Source: Pseudomonas brassicae
GTDB taxonomy: Bacteria > Pseudomonadota > Gammaproteobacteria > Pseudomonadales > Pseudomonadaceae
Length of the DNA: 40,168 nt
Direction: 5' to 3'
Assembly: GCF_010671725.1 (NCBI RefSeq)
Contig: NZ_JAAHBU010000017.1
Span: 1 to 40,168 of the forward strand
The translations under genes and the position numbers were made by a program. How positions within the stretch are numbered: position 1 is the stretch's first letter; each line of letters begins with the position of its first letter. The notes under the pieces are model-generated. The model ran no database searches. It had not been told where the DNA came from and worked only from the letters and a program-made list of their open reading frames with translations. Shown piece after piece: positions 9,360 to 17,828 of the stretch.

Positions 9360-10289
9360 ATGACTATCCTGGTTATCGCTGAACACGAAAACGGTGCCGT
9401 TGCCCCGGCGACCCTCAATACCGTTGCTGCTGCCGCAAAAATCGGTGGCGACATCCATGTGCTGGTCGCAGGCCAGGGCGTGGGTGGTGTAGCCGAAGCC
9501 GCCGCGAAAATCGCTGGCGTGGCCAAGGTACTGGTTGCCGACAACGCTGCCTACGCGCACCAGTTGCCGGAAAACGTCGCACCGTTGGTAGCGGAGCTGG
9601 GCAAGGGCTACAGCCACGTGCTGGCCCCTGCCACTTCGAACGGCAAGAACATCCTGCCGCGCGTTGCCGCCCTGCTGGACGTCGACCAGATCTCCGAGAT
9701 CATCGCGGTCGAGTCGGCCGACACCTTCAAGCGTCCGATCTACGCCGGTAACGCCATTGCCACCGTGCAATCGAGCGCTGCGGTCAAGGTCATCACCGTG
9801 CGCGCCACCGGCTTTGACGCCGTTGCCGCCGAAGGGGGTTCGGCTGCAGTCGAGGCGGTTGCTGCTGCGCACGACGCGGGCAAATCTGCGTTTGTCGGCG
9901 AAGAGCTGGCCAAGTCCGACCGTCCTGAGCTGACCGCTGCCAAGATCGTCGTTTCCGGCGGTCGCGGCATGCAGAACGGTGACAACTTCAAGCACCTGTA
10001 TGCCCTGGCCGACAAGCTCGGCGCTGCGGTGGGTGCATCGCGCGCTGCGGTCGACGCAGGTTTCGTGCCCAACGACATGCAGGTCGGCCAGACCGGCAAG
10101 ATCGTTGCCCCGCAGCTGTACATCGCGGTCGGTATCTCCGGCGCGATCCAACACCTGGCTGGCATGAAAGACTCCAAGGTGATCGTTGCGATCAACAAGG
10201 ACGAAGAAGCGCCGATCTTCCAGGTGGCTGATTACGGTCTGGTGGCTGACCTGTTCGAAGCCATCCCGGAGCTTGAGAAGCTGGTTTAA
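9360..10289 (+). CDS. etfA: Electron-transfer flavoprotein alpha subunit
   Basis: FAD-binding subunit of ETF, 309 residues, complete. The N-terminal half is the alpha/beta nucleotide-like domain ([20 protein letters not shown]). The C-terminal FAD domain has [43 protein letters not shown] and the ETF-alpha signature [20 protein letters not shown] followed by [20 protein letters not shown]. Its ATG directly follows the repaired etfB stop, which indicates coupled translation for a 1:1 complex. An intrinsic terminator ends the unit. Electrons go to the ETF-QO encoded divergently at 6404-8067. Confidence 0.97.
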   Translation: MTILVIAEHENGAVAPATLNTVAAAAKIGGDIHVLVAGQGVGGVAEAAAKIAGVAKVLVADNAAYAHQLPENVAPLVAELGKGYSHVLAPATSNGKNILPRVAALLDVDQISEIIAVESADTFKRPIYAGNAIATVQSSAAVKVITVRATGFDAVAAEGGSAAVEAVAAAHDAGKSAFVGEELAKSDRPELTAAKIVVSGGRGMQNGDNFKHLYALADKLGAAVGASRAAVDAGFVPNDMQVGQTGKIVAPQLYIAVGISGAIQHLAGMKDSKVIVAINKDEEAPIFQVADYGLVADLFEAIPELEKLV

Positions 10290-10307
10290 TCCGACAGCTT
10301 CACTTAT

Positions 10308-10339
10308 AAAGAGCCCGGTCTTTTGATCGGGCTTTTTTT
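10308..10339 (+). terminator. Intrinsic terminator after etfBA
   Basis: Stem around AGCCCGGTC / GATCGGGCT with a TTTT loop, flanked by AAAG and a run of seven T, 20 bp after the etfA stop. Confidence 0.85.
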
Positions 10340-10372
10340 ATTTCGCGCGCAACAGGGTAGGGAGGCATGTGC

Positions 10373-11197
10373 ATGGCTTGGCTTGGCCGAATGGCAGTTG
10401 CAGGGCTGCTGGGTATTGCCTGTGTGCCTGCGACGGCAATGGCAGTGGGCAAATGCGAGCGCCTGGTCGCCACCGGCAGCCCGGACGCGCCGCCGTATGC
10501 ATGGCGCGACCCGCAGGACCCCAAGCACCTGATCGGTGCCAACGTCGACCTGCTCAAGCAGGTGGCCAGCGAGCTGGGGTTGAAGGTCGAGGTGCTGTAC
10601 GCCGGCAAGCGCAGCGAGGCGCAGAGTGAGGTGCGCAGCGGGCGCATGGACCTGCTGGTGGATGCGCCATTGAGCGTCGCGGAGCTGACCTCGGTGGATT
10701 ACCTCCACCCTGCGCTGCTGCAGAACGACTACCTGGTATGGACACGCCATGACTCGACCCTGGTGTATGACAGCGTGGCGGACCTGCATCTGCACCAAGG
10801 TGCGATTTCCGAGAAGGCACGGCTGACGCCCGAATTTGCTGCATTGGCCAAGGAGCAGTTGAAGTTGGCGCCTGCACAGAATTTGACTCAGGCGTTTCAA
10901 AAACTGCTGCTGGGTCAGGTGGACTACGTGCTGGCCGGCCGCTATGCCGGCATGGCCATGGCGCAGACCCTGGGCATGGCCAACGACCTGATTGCCCGCG
11001 GCGTCCCCCTGGATCGGCCGGGGCTGTACCTGGCGCTGTCGCATAATTCGGCGTGCAATGATGCGTGGTTGCGCGGACAGCTGGCCAAAAAACTGACAGA
11101 ATTACCCGCCTCTGGCGTGTACCAGGCAGTACTGCAACGCAATGTCGAGCGCTGGAAAGCGCAACTGCAGCAACCGCTCGACGCCCCCAAACAGTAG
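10373..11197 (+). CDS. Periplasmic solute-binding protein, family 3
   Basis: Exported protein of 274 residues. A signal peptide (MAWLGRMAVAGLLGIACVPATAMA) precedes CERLVATGSPDAPPYAWRDP and IGANVDLLKQVASELGLKVEVLYAG, the start of a family-3 (amino-acid type) binding fold. Lobe-closing features SGRMDLLVDAPLSV and LLLGQVDYVLAGRYAGMAMA follow. No ABC permease or ATPase gene is adjacent, so it may be an orphan binder or sensor-like protein. ATG 10373 is chosen because GGAGG (10361-10365) is 7 bases upstream; the ATG at 10367 is too close. It is followed within 10 bp by a DUF4398 lipoprotein gene, so the three genes to 12365 look like one operon. Confidence 0.8.
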   Translation: MAWLGRMAVAGLLGIACVPATAMAVGKCERLVATGSPDAPPYAWRDPQDPKHLIGANVDLLKQVASELGLKVEVLYAGKRSEAQSEVRSGRMDLLVDAPLSVAELTSVDYLHPALLQNDYLVWTRHDSTLVYDSVADLHLHQGAISEKARLTPEFAALAKEQLKLAPAQNLTQAFQKLLLGQVDYVLAGRYAGMAMAQTLGMANDLIARGVPLDRPGLYLALSHNSACNDAWLRGQLAKKLTELPASGVYQAVLQRNVERWKAQLQQPLDAPKQ

Positions 11198-11206
11198 GAA
11201 GATTGT

Positions 11207-11560
11207 GTGAGAACTCAACCGCTTTTCGCTGCCCTGGCGTTACTGGCCCTGGCCGGTTGCGCTGCCGATCCGGCCCCCCATGAGCAACTGCGTTTGTCTG
11301 AGCAGGCACTGGAGCAGGCCAAGGCTGTCGGTGCCACCGACGACGTGCCCGAGCTGAAAATGGCCGAGGCCAAGCTGGACCGGGCTCGCGCCAACATGCT
11401 CGGCGAGTCGTTTCGCGATGCGCGGCTGCGTGCCGAGCAGGCCGAGCTGGATGCACGCCTGGCCGAGGCGCGGGTGCTGACCCTCAAGAGCCAGGAGCAG
11501 CTGACACTGCTGCAGTCACGGGTCGATCGTCTGCGCAAGCAGTTGGGGGAGCAACAGTGA
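11207..11560 (+). CDS. DUF4398 lipoprotein
   Basis: Small lipoprotein of 117 residues starting at GTG 11207, with AGGA about 8 bases upstream. The signal ends in LALAGC (Cys18). The mature part is almost wholly helical and charged (EQLRLSEQALEQAKAVGATDDVPELKMAEAKLDRARANML), the DUF4398 pattern, and then a likely coiled coil to ...LLQSRVDRLRKQLGEQQ. The stop overlaps the GTG of the next gene by 4 bases, which suggests coupled translation with the OmpA-like lipoprotein. Function is unknown; an envelope role is inferred from the lipobox and partner. Confidence 0.82.
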   Translation: MRTQPLFAALALLALAGCAADPAPHEQLRLSEQALEQAKAVGATDDVPELKMAEAKLDRARANMLGESFRDARLRAEQAELDARLAEARVLTLKSQEQLTLLQSRVDRLRKQLGEQQ

Positions 11561-12365
11561 GTTCGATCAAGCCCTTGGCGGCAATGATGGTTGTGGGTGT
11601 GCTCGGTTTGCAGGGCTGCGCCAGTGAGCGCAGTGAGTCCGCCCTGGACCAGGCCAGCAGCAGTTTTCAAGCGGTCAAGGATGATTCCAATGTGTTGCGC
11701 AGTGCGCCGCGCGACGTGATCCGTGCGGGCGAATCGCTGGCACGTGCCGAGCGCTTGTCCAGCTACATGGGCACCGGTGCCGACGTGCGTCATTACGCCT
11801 ACCTCAGCCAGCGCTACAGTGAAATCGCCCGTGAGCACAGCAATCTGGTGCTCAACCAGGAGCGTCAGGCCAAGCTGGAGCTGGAGCGCCAGCGCCTGCA
11901 GCTGGCCCTGCGCGAGGCCAAGCTGGTCAGCGTGCAGCAGCAGGGCAAATGGCTCGAGGCGCAGATCGTCAGCCTGGCCACCACGCAAAGCGACCGTGGC
12001 CTGGTGATGACCCTGGGCGACGTACTGTTCGATACCGGTCACGCAGAGCTGAAGAACTCTGCCAGCCGCACGGTGCTCAAGCTGGTGCAGTTTCTGCAGC
12101 TCAACCCGAAGCGTGTCGTGCGCATCGAAGGCTACACCGACAGTAGGGGGCGTCCGAGGACAACCTGACGCTGTCGCGTGACCGTGCCCAGGCGGTGGCG
12201 GACATGCTGGTCGACCTTGGTGTCGATGAAAAGCGCATCCAGGTAGAGGGCTATGGCGACCAGTACCCGGTCGAGGCCAATGCCTCGGAGCGCGGCAGGG
12301 CACAGAACCGTCGCGTGGAGATCGTTTTCTCTGACGAGAAGGGCCGCCTCGGCGCGGCGCGCTGA
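11557..12365 (+). CDS. OmpA-family lipoprotein with DUF4398-like N-terminus, frame break
   Basis: Envelope lipoprotein that probably ties the outer membrane to peptidoglycan. The signal ends GVLGLQGC (Cys21). A DUF4398-like helical region (about 25-150) leads into an OmpA C-terminal domain beginning TLGDVLFDTGHAELKNSASRT and containing VVRIEGYTDS. The frame breaks around 12145-12150 in an AGGGGGCG run and ends early at 12168. One added base restores ASEDNLTLSRDRAQAVADML, VEGYGDQYPVEANASERGRA and NRRVEIVFSDEKG to TGA 12363-12365, about 269 residues. The peptidoglycan-binding residues lie in the part lost by the break, so it matters for annotation. The start GTG overlaps the previous stop. Confidence 0.87.
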
Positions 12366-12379
12366 AACACGGTGCACAC

Positions 12380-12409
12380 AAAAAACCGGTGATATTCACC
12401 GGTTTTTTT
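12380..12409 (+). terminator. Intrinsic terminator after the OmpA-like gene
   Basis: Stem AAAAAACCGGTGA / TCACCGGTTTTTT with a 3-base loop; long A and T arms make it potentially bidirectional. Confidence 0.85.
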
Positions 12410-12556
12410 ATAAGCAAAGCCTCGAAAAAGCTGCTGTCACACAACTGTGTTGTCGACTATTCTGGCATCTGTGCCCGTACACTTGCGCACTGTTCCGGTA
12501 TTCTCTGCCGGCTCGTACAAGAATAACTAGATTGTCCGCGTGTCGAGAGTTCTCCC

Positions 12557-14002
12557 ATGACCAACCTGTTGCTCTACCAGCGCATCGCCCAGCAACTGGC
12601 GGAAGATATCCGCCGTGGTGTCTATCAGCCCGGTGAGCGCGTGCCGTCGGTACGCAAGATGAGCTCGCAGCTCAACGTCAGCCATGCCACGGTGTTGCAG
12701 GCCTACGCCAACCTCGAGGATCAGGGGCTGATTCGCGCGCGGCCGCAGTCGGGCTATTACGTCCACCAGACTCCCGCCCTGACCGCGCAGACGCCGGACA
12801 TCGCGCGCGTCGAGCGCCCGGGCCTGGTCACCCGCAGCAGTATCATCCAGCAGGTGTTGACCGAGGCGCGGCGCGATGGGGTATTCCCGCTGGGGGCTGC
12901 CGTGCCGCATGTCGACTACCTGCCAGTGCGCGCGCTGCACCAGCAATTGGCCAAGGTCACGCGGTTCCAGAGCCCGCGCGCCTTCAGCTACATGTTCAGC
13001 CCGGGTTTCGAGCCGCTGCGCCGGCAGATCGCGATCCGCATGCGCGACGCCGGCGTGGTGGTAGACCCTTCGGAAGTGGTGGTGACCCATGGCTGTGTCG
13101 ATGCGCTGCAGATGTCGCTGCGCGTGCTGACCCGCCCTGGCGATCTGATCGCGGCTGAATCGCCGACCTATTACGGCTTGCTGCAACTGGCAGACCTGCT
13201 TGGGCTCAAGGTGATCGAGATCCCCAGTGATCCGTCTACCGGTATCAGCCTGGAGGCCTTGCAACTGGCGGCCAACCAGTGGTCGATCAAGGCGCTGGTA
13301 TTGACTGCGCGCTTGAGCAACCCGCTGGGTGGCACCATCCCCGAGGAGCGGCAGAAGCAACTGTTGCGCCTGGCCTCGGATTTCAATATCCAGGTCATCG
13401 AAGACGATATCTATGGCGAGTTGATGTTCGAGCAGGGGCGTACCAAGGCGCTCAAGGCGTTTGATCGCCTTGGGCGGGTCATCTACTGCTCAAGCTTTTC
13501 CAAGACGCTGTCGCCCGGGGTGCGTATCGGCTGGATGATCGCTGGCAACTACCAGCAGGAAATCCAGCGGCTGCAAACCTTTACCACACACTCCGCGTGC
13601 AGCGTCACGCAGATGGGGGTGGCGGCGTACCTGGAAAATGGCGGCTACGACCGGCACCTGCGCTACATTCGCCAGGAGTACCGCAAGAACCTCAGCGCCT
13701 ACCAGTTGGCGGTGCAGCAGCACTTTCCCGAAGGTACACAGATGAGTCGGCCGACCGGCGGCTTCATTCTGTGGGTCAGCCTGCCAGGGCGGGTCAACAC
13801 CCAGGAGCTGCATGTGCGGGCCTTGCAGCAGGGCATCAGCATTGCGCCGGGGCTGATTTTCAGCAATACCGAGCAGTTCAACCATTGCATACGCCTGAAC
13901 TGTGGCATCCCGTGGAACCGCGAGGCAGAGCGGGCGCTGCTCACCCTGGGGATGCTGGCCCGTCAGCTGTGCCAGGAGACGGCGTCGGGCGCTTACCTTT
14001 AG
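12557..14002 (+). CDS. MocR-type regulator: GntR helix-turn-helix fused to PLP aminotransferase-like domain
   Basis: Transcription factor of 481 residues. The N-terminal GntR winged helix (about 1-72) reads YQRIAQQLAEDIRRGVYQPGERVPSVRKMSSQLNVSHATVLQAYANLEDQGLIRARPQSGYYV in outline. A linker leads to a class-I aminotransferase fold with SPTYYG, SNPLGG (Asn255), VIEDDIYGEL (Asp283/284) and the PLP-lysine motif SSFSKTLSPGVRIGW (Lys316). All PLP-binding residues appear kept, so it probably binds PLP and senses an amino compound or vitamin B6. No adjacent target such as pdx, gab or tau genes is evident, and the neighbours on the right are small genes of unknown function. The frame is complete and undisturbed. 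Confidence 0.9.
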   Translation: MTNLLLYQRIAQQLAEDIRRGVYQPGERVPSVRKMSSQLNVSHATVLQAYANLEDQGLIRARPQSGYYVHQTPALTAQTPDIARVERPGLVTRSSIIQQVLTEARRDGVFPLGAAVPHVDYLPVRALHQQLAKVTRFQSPRAFSYMFSPGFEPLRRQIAIRMRDAGVVVDPSEVVVTHGCVDALQMSLRVLTRPGDLIAAESPTYYGLLQLADLLGLKVIEIPSDPSTGISLEALQLAANQWSIKALVLTARLSNPLGGTIPEERQKQLLRLASDFNIQVIEDDIYGELMFEQGRTKALKAFDRLGRVIYCSSFSKTLSPGVRIGWMIAGNYQQEIQRLQTFTTHSACSVTQMGVAAYLENGGYDRHLRYIRQEYRKNLSAYQLAVQQHFPEGTQMSRPTGGFILWVSLPGRVNTQELHVRALQQGISIAPGLIFSNTEQFNHCIRLNCGIPWNREAERALLTLGMLARQLCQETASGAYL

Positions 14003-14008
14003 TCGACA

Positions 14009-14021
14009 GGCTTGCCAGCGA
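14009..14021. repeat. Possible REP remnant
   Basis: GGCTTGCCAGCGA is an exact 13-base match to the core of the REP copies at 15728, 28836 and 36017, but without the GTGGGAGCT arm. It lies just after the MocR gene. Confidence 0.4.
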
Positions 14022-14070
14022 GCGCAGGAACAAGGAGCATACGCGTTTTCATGAATACGTCTCGTTGCCT

Positions 14071-14583
14071 ATGAATGCGTTGCGGTGTACCGGAGTGGTG
14101 TTGCTGTGTGTGCTGGGGCTGGCACGCCCGGCATTGGCGGTGCCTGTGGTTGCGCCGGTGCTGCTGGCGCAGTCTTCAGCCCAGCCGGCTGCGGCCAAAG
14201 CCACGCCGTCGTCGAAGGCAGCAGCCAAGCCAAAGCCCAAGCCAAAGCCCAAGTCAAAGCCTGTTGTGCGCAAAAAAGCGCCGGCCAAGGCGGCCAAGTC
14301 CGGCAAGCGCAATGCGTCCGAAGTCATCGCGGCGCCGTTGCCCAAGGCGCGCCTGGACCTGAGCCTGCCGCCCGAGATGGTCAAGGAACTGCAGCCGCCT
14401 GGTCAGCTCGATGTACAGGCGCGGCGCCCATTGTTGCCGGCGCTGTTCCAGGACAAGCCCGCCTCGGACAGCCCGTTCCAGCTCAATGGTCGGCTGTTGA
14501 GCAACGAAATGCAGCTGCAATTGCGTAACGACAGCCGCCAGGATGTCGAGGGCGCAGCCATCGATTTCGAGTTCAAGCAATAA
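14071..14583 (+). CDS. Exported Lys/Pro/Ala-rich protein of unknown function
   Basis: A signal peptide (MNALRCTGVVLLCVLGLARPALA) precedes an Ala-rich stretch and then the low-complexity basic tract KPKPKPKPKSKPVVRKKAPAKAA at about residues 50-75. The C-terminal half (ARLDLSLPPEMVKELQPP ... FQLNGRLLSNEMQLQLRNDS ... VEGAAIDFEFKQ) looks like a small beta-rich domain. I do not recognise the family. A linker that lets a C-terminal domain reach through or bind the envelope is plausible. The start is uncertain: an AAGGAG ribosome site at 14032 better suits ATG 14051, which reads only seven codons (MNTSRCL) and stops, overlapping ATG 14071. About 170 residues from 14071. Confidence 0.65.
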   Translation: MNALRCTGVVLLCVLGLARPALAVPVVAPVLLAQSSAQPAAAKATPSSKAAAKPKPKPKPKSKPVVRKKAPAKAAKSGKRNASEVIAAPLPKARLDLSLPPEMVKELQPPGQLDVQARRPLLPALFQDKPASDSPFQLNGRLLSNEMQLQLRNDSRQDVEGAAIDFEFKQ

Positions 14584-14708
14584 ACGCCGGGCGACTTGGC
14601 AGTCATTTTTCGTACGGCGATATTTCATCTCGGCGGTAATTTCAAACGCCTGTTTTAGCGGTTACTATCCCCCTTCATTCATCATTTGTTATACCGAGGT
14701 CTGACGTC

Positions 14709-14963
14709 ATGAACTGCCGTGAAGGCTGTGGCGCCTGCTGCATTGCCCCTTCCATCAGCTCGCCGATTCCGGGCATGCCGCACGGCAAGCCGGCTGGCGA
14801 ACGCTGTGTGCAATTGTCCGAGCTCAACCTGTGCGGCATCTTCGGCAAGCCTGAGCGGCCCGCAGTGTGCTCGGGGTTCAAGGCAGAGGTGGACACCTGC
14901 GGCAGTGATCGCGACGAGGCGATCAGGATCATCGGTTGGCTGGAGCAAATGACGGCGGCTTGA
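14709..14963 (+). CDS. YkgJ-family cysteine-cluster protein
   Basis: Protein of 84 residues with the pattern C-X3-C-X2-CC at the N-terminus (NCREGCGACC), then PSISSPIPGMPHGKPAGERC and C-GIF-GKPERPAVCSGF. This is the UPF0153/YkgJ family, thought to bind a metal or Fe-S cluster; no activity is established to my knowledge. The frame is complete. The start codon is the first ATG, six bases after GAGGTCTG. It lies 35 bp before the START-domain gene on the same strand, and the two may be co-transcribed. Confidence 0.85.
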   Translation: MNCREGCGACCIAPSISSPIPGMPHGKPAGERCVQLSELNLCGIFGKPERPAVCSGFKAEVDTCGSDRDEAIRIIGWLEQMTAA

Positions 14964-14998
14964 GTGGGCGTAACTTCGATAATAAGGAAAACAACACG

Positions 14999-15603
14999 AT
15001 GGGATCGTTTAAGCGCGTAGCAGTGATCTGTGGCCTGAGTGCAGTGTTCGTGTCGGCAGCGCAGGCTGAAGACTGGAAGGTGGCCAAGGAGGAGCAGGGC
15101 ATCAAGGTGTCGCTGAGCGAGGTGAGCGGGTCTGACTACAAGGCCTACCAGGGTGTGACGGTCATCAAGGCGCCACTGGCCAGGATCAGGGCGCTGCAGG
15201 AGGATGTGGCAGGCGCCTGTGCGTGGATCCACGAATGCAAAAGCCAGAAGCTGCTCAAGCACGAAGGTGATCAGAGCTGGACCTACACCCAGTTCAATAC
15301 CCCGTGGCCGGTGACCCCGCGTGATTCGATCATCCATGTGACCACTGTTCAAGGGGCTGATGGCAGCCTGATGCGCACCTTGGAAGGTGTGCCCGCTTAT
15401 CTGCCTGAAGAGAAAGGCTATGTGCGTGTCGCGGCGGTGGACGGGTTTTGGAAGCTGGTGCCCAAGGGTGACAGCACCGAGGTGACCTACCAGGTGCACA
15501 CCGAGCCTGGCGGCAGTGTGCCGGCGATGGTGGCCAACAAATTCGTGGTGGATGCCCCCTTCAATACGCTGAAGGCGTTGAAGCGCGTGCGGAGAAGCCT
15601 TGA
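14999..15603 (+). CDS. Periplasmic START/SRPBCC-domain protein, 3' frame break
   Basis: Exported lipid-binding-fold protein. The signal peptide MGSFKRVAVICGLSAVFVSAAQA is followed by DWKVAKEEQGIKVSLSEVSGS. The START-type helix-grip segments ITPW-like NTPWPVTPRDSIIHVTTVQGADGS and GFWKLVPKGDSTEVTYQVHTEPGGSVPAMVANKFVVDAPFNTL are clear. In the given frame the end, from about 15583, drifts into a REP element and stops at 15673. One base added near 15583 (AAGGCGCGT for AAGCGCGT) gives ...LKALKARAEKP and TGA 15601-15603, about 201 residues. I favour the repaired end because the extended tail is repeat sequence. AAGGA lies upstream of the ATG. The ligand is unknown. Confidence 0.8.
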
Positions 15604-15660
15604 TCGGTACAGTTCTCTTGTGAGTATGTTGCCAGCCATTTGTATTGGTTTTCATGGCCT

Positions 15661-15744
15661 CTTCGCTGGCTAGCCAGCTCCCACAGGTACTGCGCTGTCC
15701 TTGATTTCAGTGAAGTACCTGTGGGGGCTGGCTTGCCAGCGAAG
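15661..15744. repeat. REPIN: two inverted REP sequences
   Basis: CTTCGCTGGCTAGCCAGC with a CCCACAGGTAC arm (15661-15690) faces its inverted copy GTACCTGTGGGGGCTGGC with TTGCCAGCGAAG (15715-15744). The pair forms a long imperfect hairpin, the normal form of mobile REP doublets (REPIN) in Pseudomonas. It sits between the convergent START-domain and gltA genes. Confidence 0.85.
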
Positions 15745-15754
15745 GCGGCGGCAC

Positions 15755-15785
15755 AAAAAAGGCTGCCCGAGGGCAGCCTTTTTTT
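15755..15785. terminator. Intrinsic terminator for gltA
   Basis: GGCTGCC / GGCAGCC stem with a 4-base loop, flanked by six A and seven T. It is oriented to end gltA on the minus strand and could act in both directions. Confidence 0.8.
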
Positions 15786-15801
15786 ATTCGGCGGGCAACG
15801 C

Positions 15802-17091
15802 TTATTTGCGATCGTCCAGTTTGACGATGTTGCGCGACTCGTACCCGGTGTACAGCTGGCGCGGGCGGCCAATCTTGTACGGGCTGGAGAGCATCTCCTT
15901 CCAGTGCGAGATCCAGCCGACAGTCCGCGCCAGGGCGAAGATCACGGTGAACATGCTGGTTGGAATGCCGATCGCCTTGAGGATGATCCCCGAGTAGAAG
16001 TCGACGTTCGGGTACAGCGAGCGCTCGATGAAGTACGGATCGGTCAGCGCGATCTCTTCCAGGCGCATGGCCAGTTCCAGTTGCGGATCGTTGGTGATGC
16101 CCAGCTCGCGCAGGACTTCATCGCAGGTCTGCTTCATCACGGTGGCGCGTGGATCACGGTTTTTGTAGACACGGTGACCGAAGCCCATCAGCTTGAACGG
16201 GTCGTTCTTGTCCTTGGCCTTGGCGATGAAGGTGTCGATGTTGGATACATCGCCAATTTCGTCGAGCATGGTCAGCACGGCTTCGTTGGCGCCGCCGTGG
16301 GCAGGGCCCCACAGTGCAGCGATGCCCGCAGCGATACAGGCGAACGGGTTGGCACCCGAGGAACCGGCCAGGCGCACGGTAGAGGTCGACGCATTCTGTT
16401 CGTGGTCGGCGTGGAGGATGAAGATCCGGTCCATTGCCTTGGCCAGTACCGGGCTGATCGGTTTGATCTCGCACGGGGTGTTGAACATCATGTGCAGGAA
16501 GTTCTCTGCATACGTCAGGTCGTTGCGCGGGTACATCATGGGCTGGCCCATGGAGTACTTGTAGACCATCGCTGCCAGGGTCGGCATCTTGGCAACCAGG
16601 CGCACGGCCGAGATTTCGCGGTGCTGCGGGTTATTGATGTCCAGCGAGTCGTGATAGAACGCCGACAGCGCGCCAACCACGCCGCACATGACGGCCATCG
16701 GGTGGGCGTCGCGACGGAACCCGTTGAAGAACGACTTCAACTGCTCGTGCACCATGGTGTGATTTTTCACGGTGCTGACGAACTGAGCCTTCTGCTCGGC
16801 ATTCGGCAGTTCGCCGTTGAGCAGCAGGTAGCAGGTCTCGAGGTAATCGGATTGCTCGGCGAGCTGTTCGATCGGGTACCCGCGGTGCAGCAGGATGCCC
16901 TTGTCGCCGTCAATGTAGGTGATCTTGGACTCGCACGAGGCGGTCGCCATGAAACCAGGGTCGAAAGTGAAGTGGCCCGTGGCCCCCAACCCTCTAACGT
17001 CGATAACATCGGGACCAACGGTGCCGGTTAAAATGGGCAGCTCGACGGGGGCTGCGCCCTCGATGACCAACTGCGCTTTTTTGTCAGCCAT
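15802..17091 (-). CDS. gltA: Citrate synthase, type II hexameric
   Basis: Condenses acetyl-CoA with oxaloacetate, the entry step of the TCA cycle, in the cytoplasm. It has 429 residues, complete, as usual for the NADH-inhibited gammaproteobacterial type. Catalytic residues are present: His265 in [11 protein letters not shown], His306 in [14 protein letters not shown] and Asp364 in NVDFYSGI. The N-terminal domain typical of type II enzymes ([11 protein letters not shown]...) is also there. The start ATG at 17091 is preceded by a TAGGAGGCC ribosome site. It is transcribed away from sdhCDAB across a 350-bp shared control region. Confidence 0.98.
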   Translation of the reverse strand: MADKKAQLVIEGAAPVELPILTGTVGPDVIDVRGLGATGHFTFDPGFMATASCESKITYIDGDKGILLHRGYPIEQLAEQSDYLETCYLLLNGELPNAEQKAQFVSTVKNHTMVHEQLKSFFNGFRRDAHPMAVMCGVVGALSAFYHDSLDINNPQHREISAVRLVAKMPTLAAMVYKYSMGQPMMYPRNDLTYAENFLHMMFNTPCEIKPISPVLAKAMDRIFILHADHEQNASTSTVRLAGSSGANPFACIAAGIAALWGPAHGGANEAVLTMLDEIGDVSNIDTFIAKAKDKNDPFKLMGFGHRVYKNRDPRATVMKQTCDEVLRELGITNDPQLELAMRLEEIALTDPYFIERSLYPNVDFYSGIILKAIGIPTSMFTVIFALARTVGWISHWKEMLSSPYKIGRPRQLYTGYESRNIVKLDDRK

Positions 17092-17149
17092 GTGGCCTCC
17101 TATTAATGCTTGAAATCATCAGACAGACCCCCCACGCAGGGCCCGCACC

Positions 17150-17177
17150 ACTATAGTGAGATAAATTTGAATGTCAA
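17150..17177 (-). promoter_or_regulatory. Sigma-70 promoter for gltA
   Basis: On the minus strand TTGACA (17177-17172), a 16-bp spacer, TATAGT (17155-17150). The -35 is perfect; the leader would be about 50 bases. Confidence 0.7.
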
Positions 17178-17180
17178 TTT

Positions 17181-17263
17181 GCCTAAAGCACGGTTGTAAA
17201 GGCCTTTAGGCGCTGTTTTTCCTCGAAATTGCCGCTCGTTTACGCCTTTTGTTGGCTAAAGGC
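17181..17263. promoter_or_regulatory. Related inverted repeats between gltA and sdhC, candidate operators
   Basis: First repeat: GCCTAAAG (17181-17188), 15 bp, CTTTAGGC (17204-17211), with the palindrome AAAGGCCTTT (17198-17207) inside it. Second repeat: GCCTTT (17244-17249), 8 bp, AAAGGC (17258-17263). The first begins 3 bp upstream of the gltA -35; the second ends 28 bp upstream of the sdhC -35. The shared core suggests one regulator for both units; its identity is not known to me. The rest of the 350-bp gap holds the two promoters and the sdhC leader, no gene. Confidence 0.4.
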
Positions 17264-17291
17264 AATGCGCTATTTGGGCTAGGCCTTCACG

Positions 17292-17320
17292 TTGTCATTA
17301 GTAGCCTAACTGTCTATACT
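17292..17320 (+). promoter_or_regulatory. Sigma-70 promoter for sdhCDAB
   Basis: TTGTCA (17292-17297), exactly 17 bp, TATACT (17315-17320), five of six consensus in each box. The leader to sdhC is about 115 bases and contains a small GGGGCTCGCAAGCCC hairpin. Confidence 0.75.
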
Positions 17321-17441
17321 CGGCACCCGACCGCCAGGGGCTCGCAAGCCCGCTTTTCTGGGGTCGTCACTCCCTGGGTGGTGGGTACCTGACCAGTACA
17401 CTTACCAACAACTTTGCCCTGCTTGCTAGGGGCTCTTCAGT

Positions 17442-17828
17442 GTGAAAAAAGCCGTGAAAAGCCAACGACCTGTAAACCTAGACCTAAGGACCATCAAACT
17501 CCCCATTACCGGCGTTACGTCATTTCTTCACCGTGTTTCCGGCATCATCCTCTTTCTGGGCCTGGGCATCATGCTGTACGCATTGAGCCAATCCCTGAGC
17601 TCCGAGGAAGGTTTCGCCGAGGTGAAGGCATGCCTGACCAGTCCGCTGGCCAAATTCGTGGCGTGGGGCCTTCTGTCCGCCTTGCTGTATCACCTGGTTG
17701 CCGGTGTGCGCCATCTGATTATGGACATGGGCATCGGTGAGACGCTGGAAGGCGGCAAACTGGGCTCGAAAATCGTTATCGCCATTTCCGTGGTGGTGAT
17801 CGTTCTGGCGGGAGTTTGGATATGGTAA
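17442..17828 (+). CDS. sdhC: Succinate dehydrogenase cytochrome b556 subunit
   Basis: Membrane anchor of complex II, 128 residues with three transmembrane helices. The segment SQRPVNLDLRTIKLPITGVTSFLHRVSGI carries the Ser and Arg of the quinone site. LLYHLVAGVRHLIMDMG holds the haem-ligand His (the first His of the YHLVAGVRH motif). The GTG start at 17442 fits the usual length; GTG 17454 (MKSQRPVN) is an alternative. The stop overlaps the sdhD start by 7 bases, so the anchor subunits are translationally coupled. It is the first gene of sdhCDAB behind a clear promoter. Confidence 0.95.
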   Translation: MKKAVKSQRPVNLDLRTIKLPITGVTSFLHRVSGIILFLGLGIMLYALSQSLSSEEGFAEVKACLTSPLAKFVAWGLLSALLYHLVAGVRHLIMDMGIGETLEGGKLGSKIVIAISVVVIVLAGVWIW

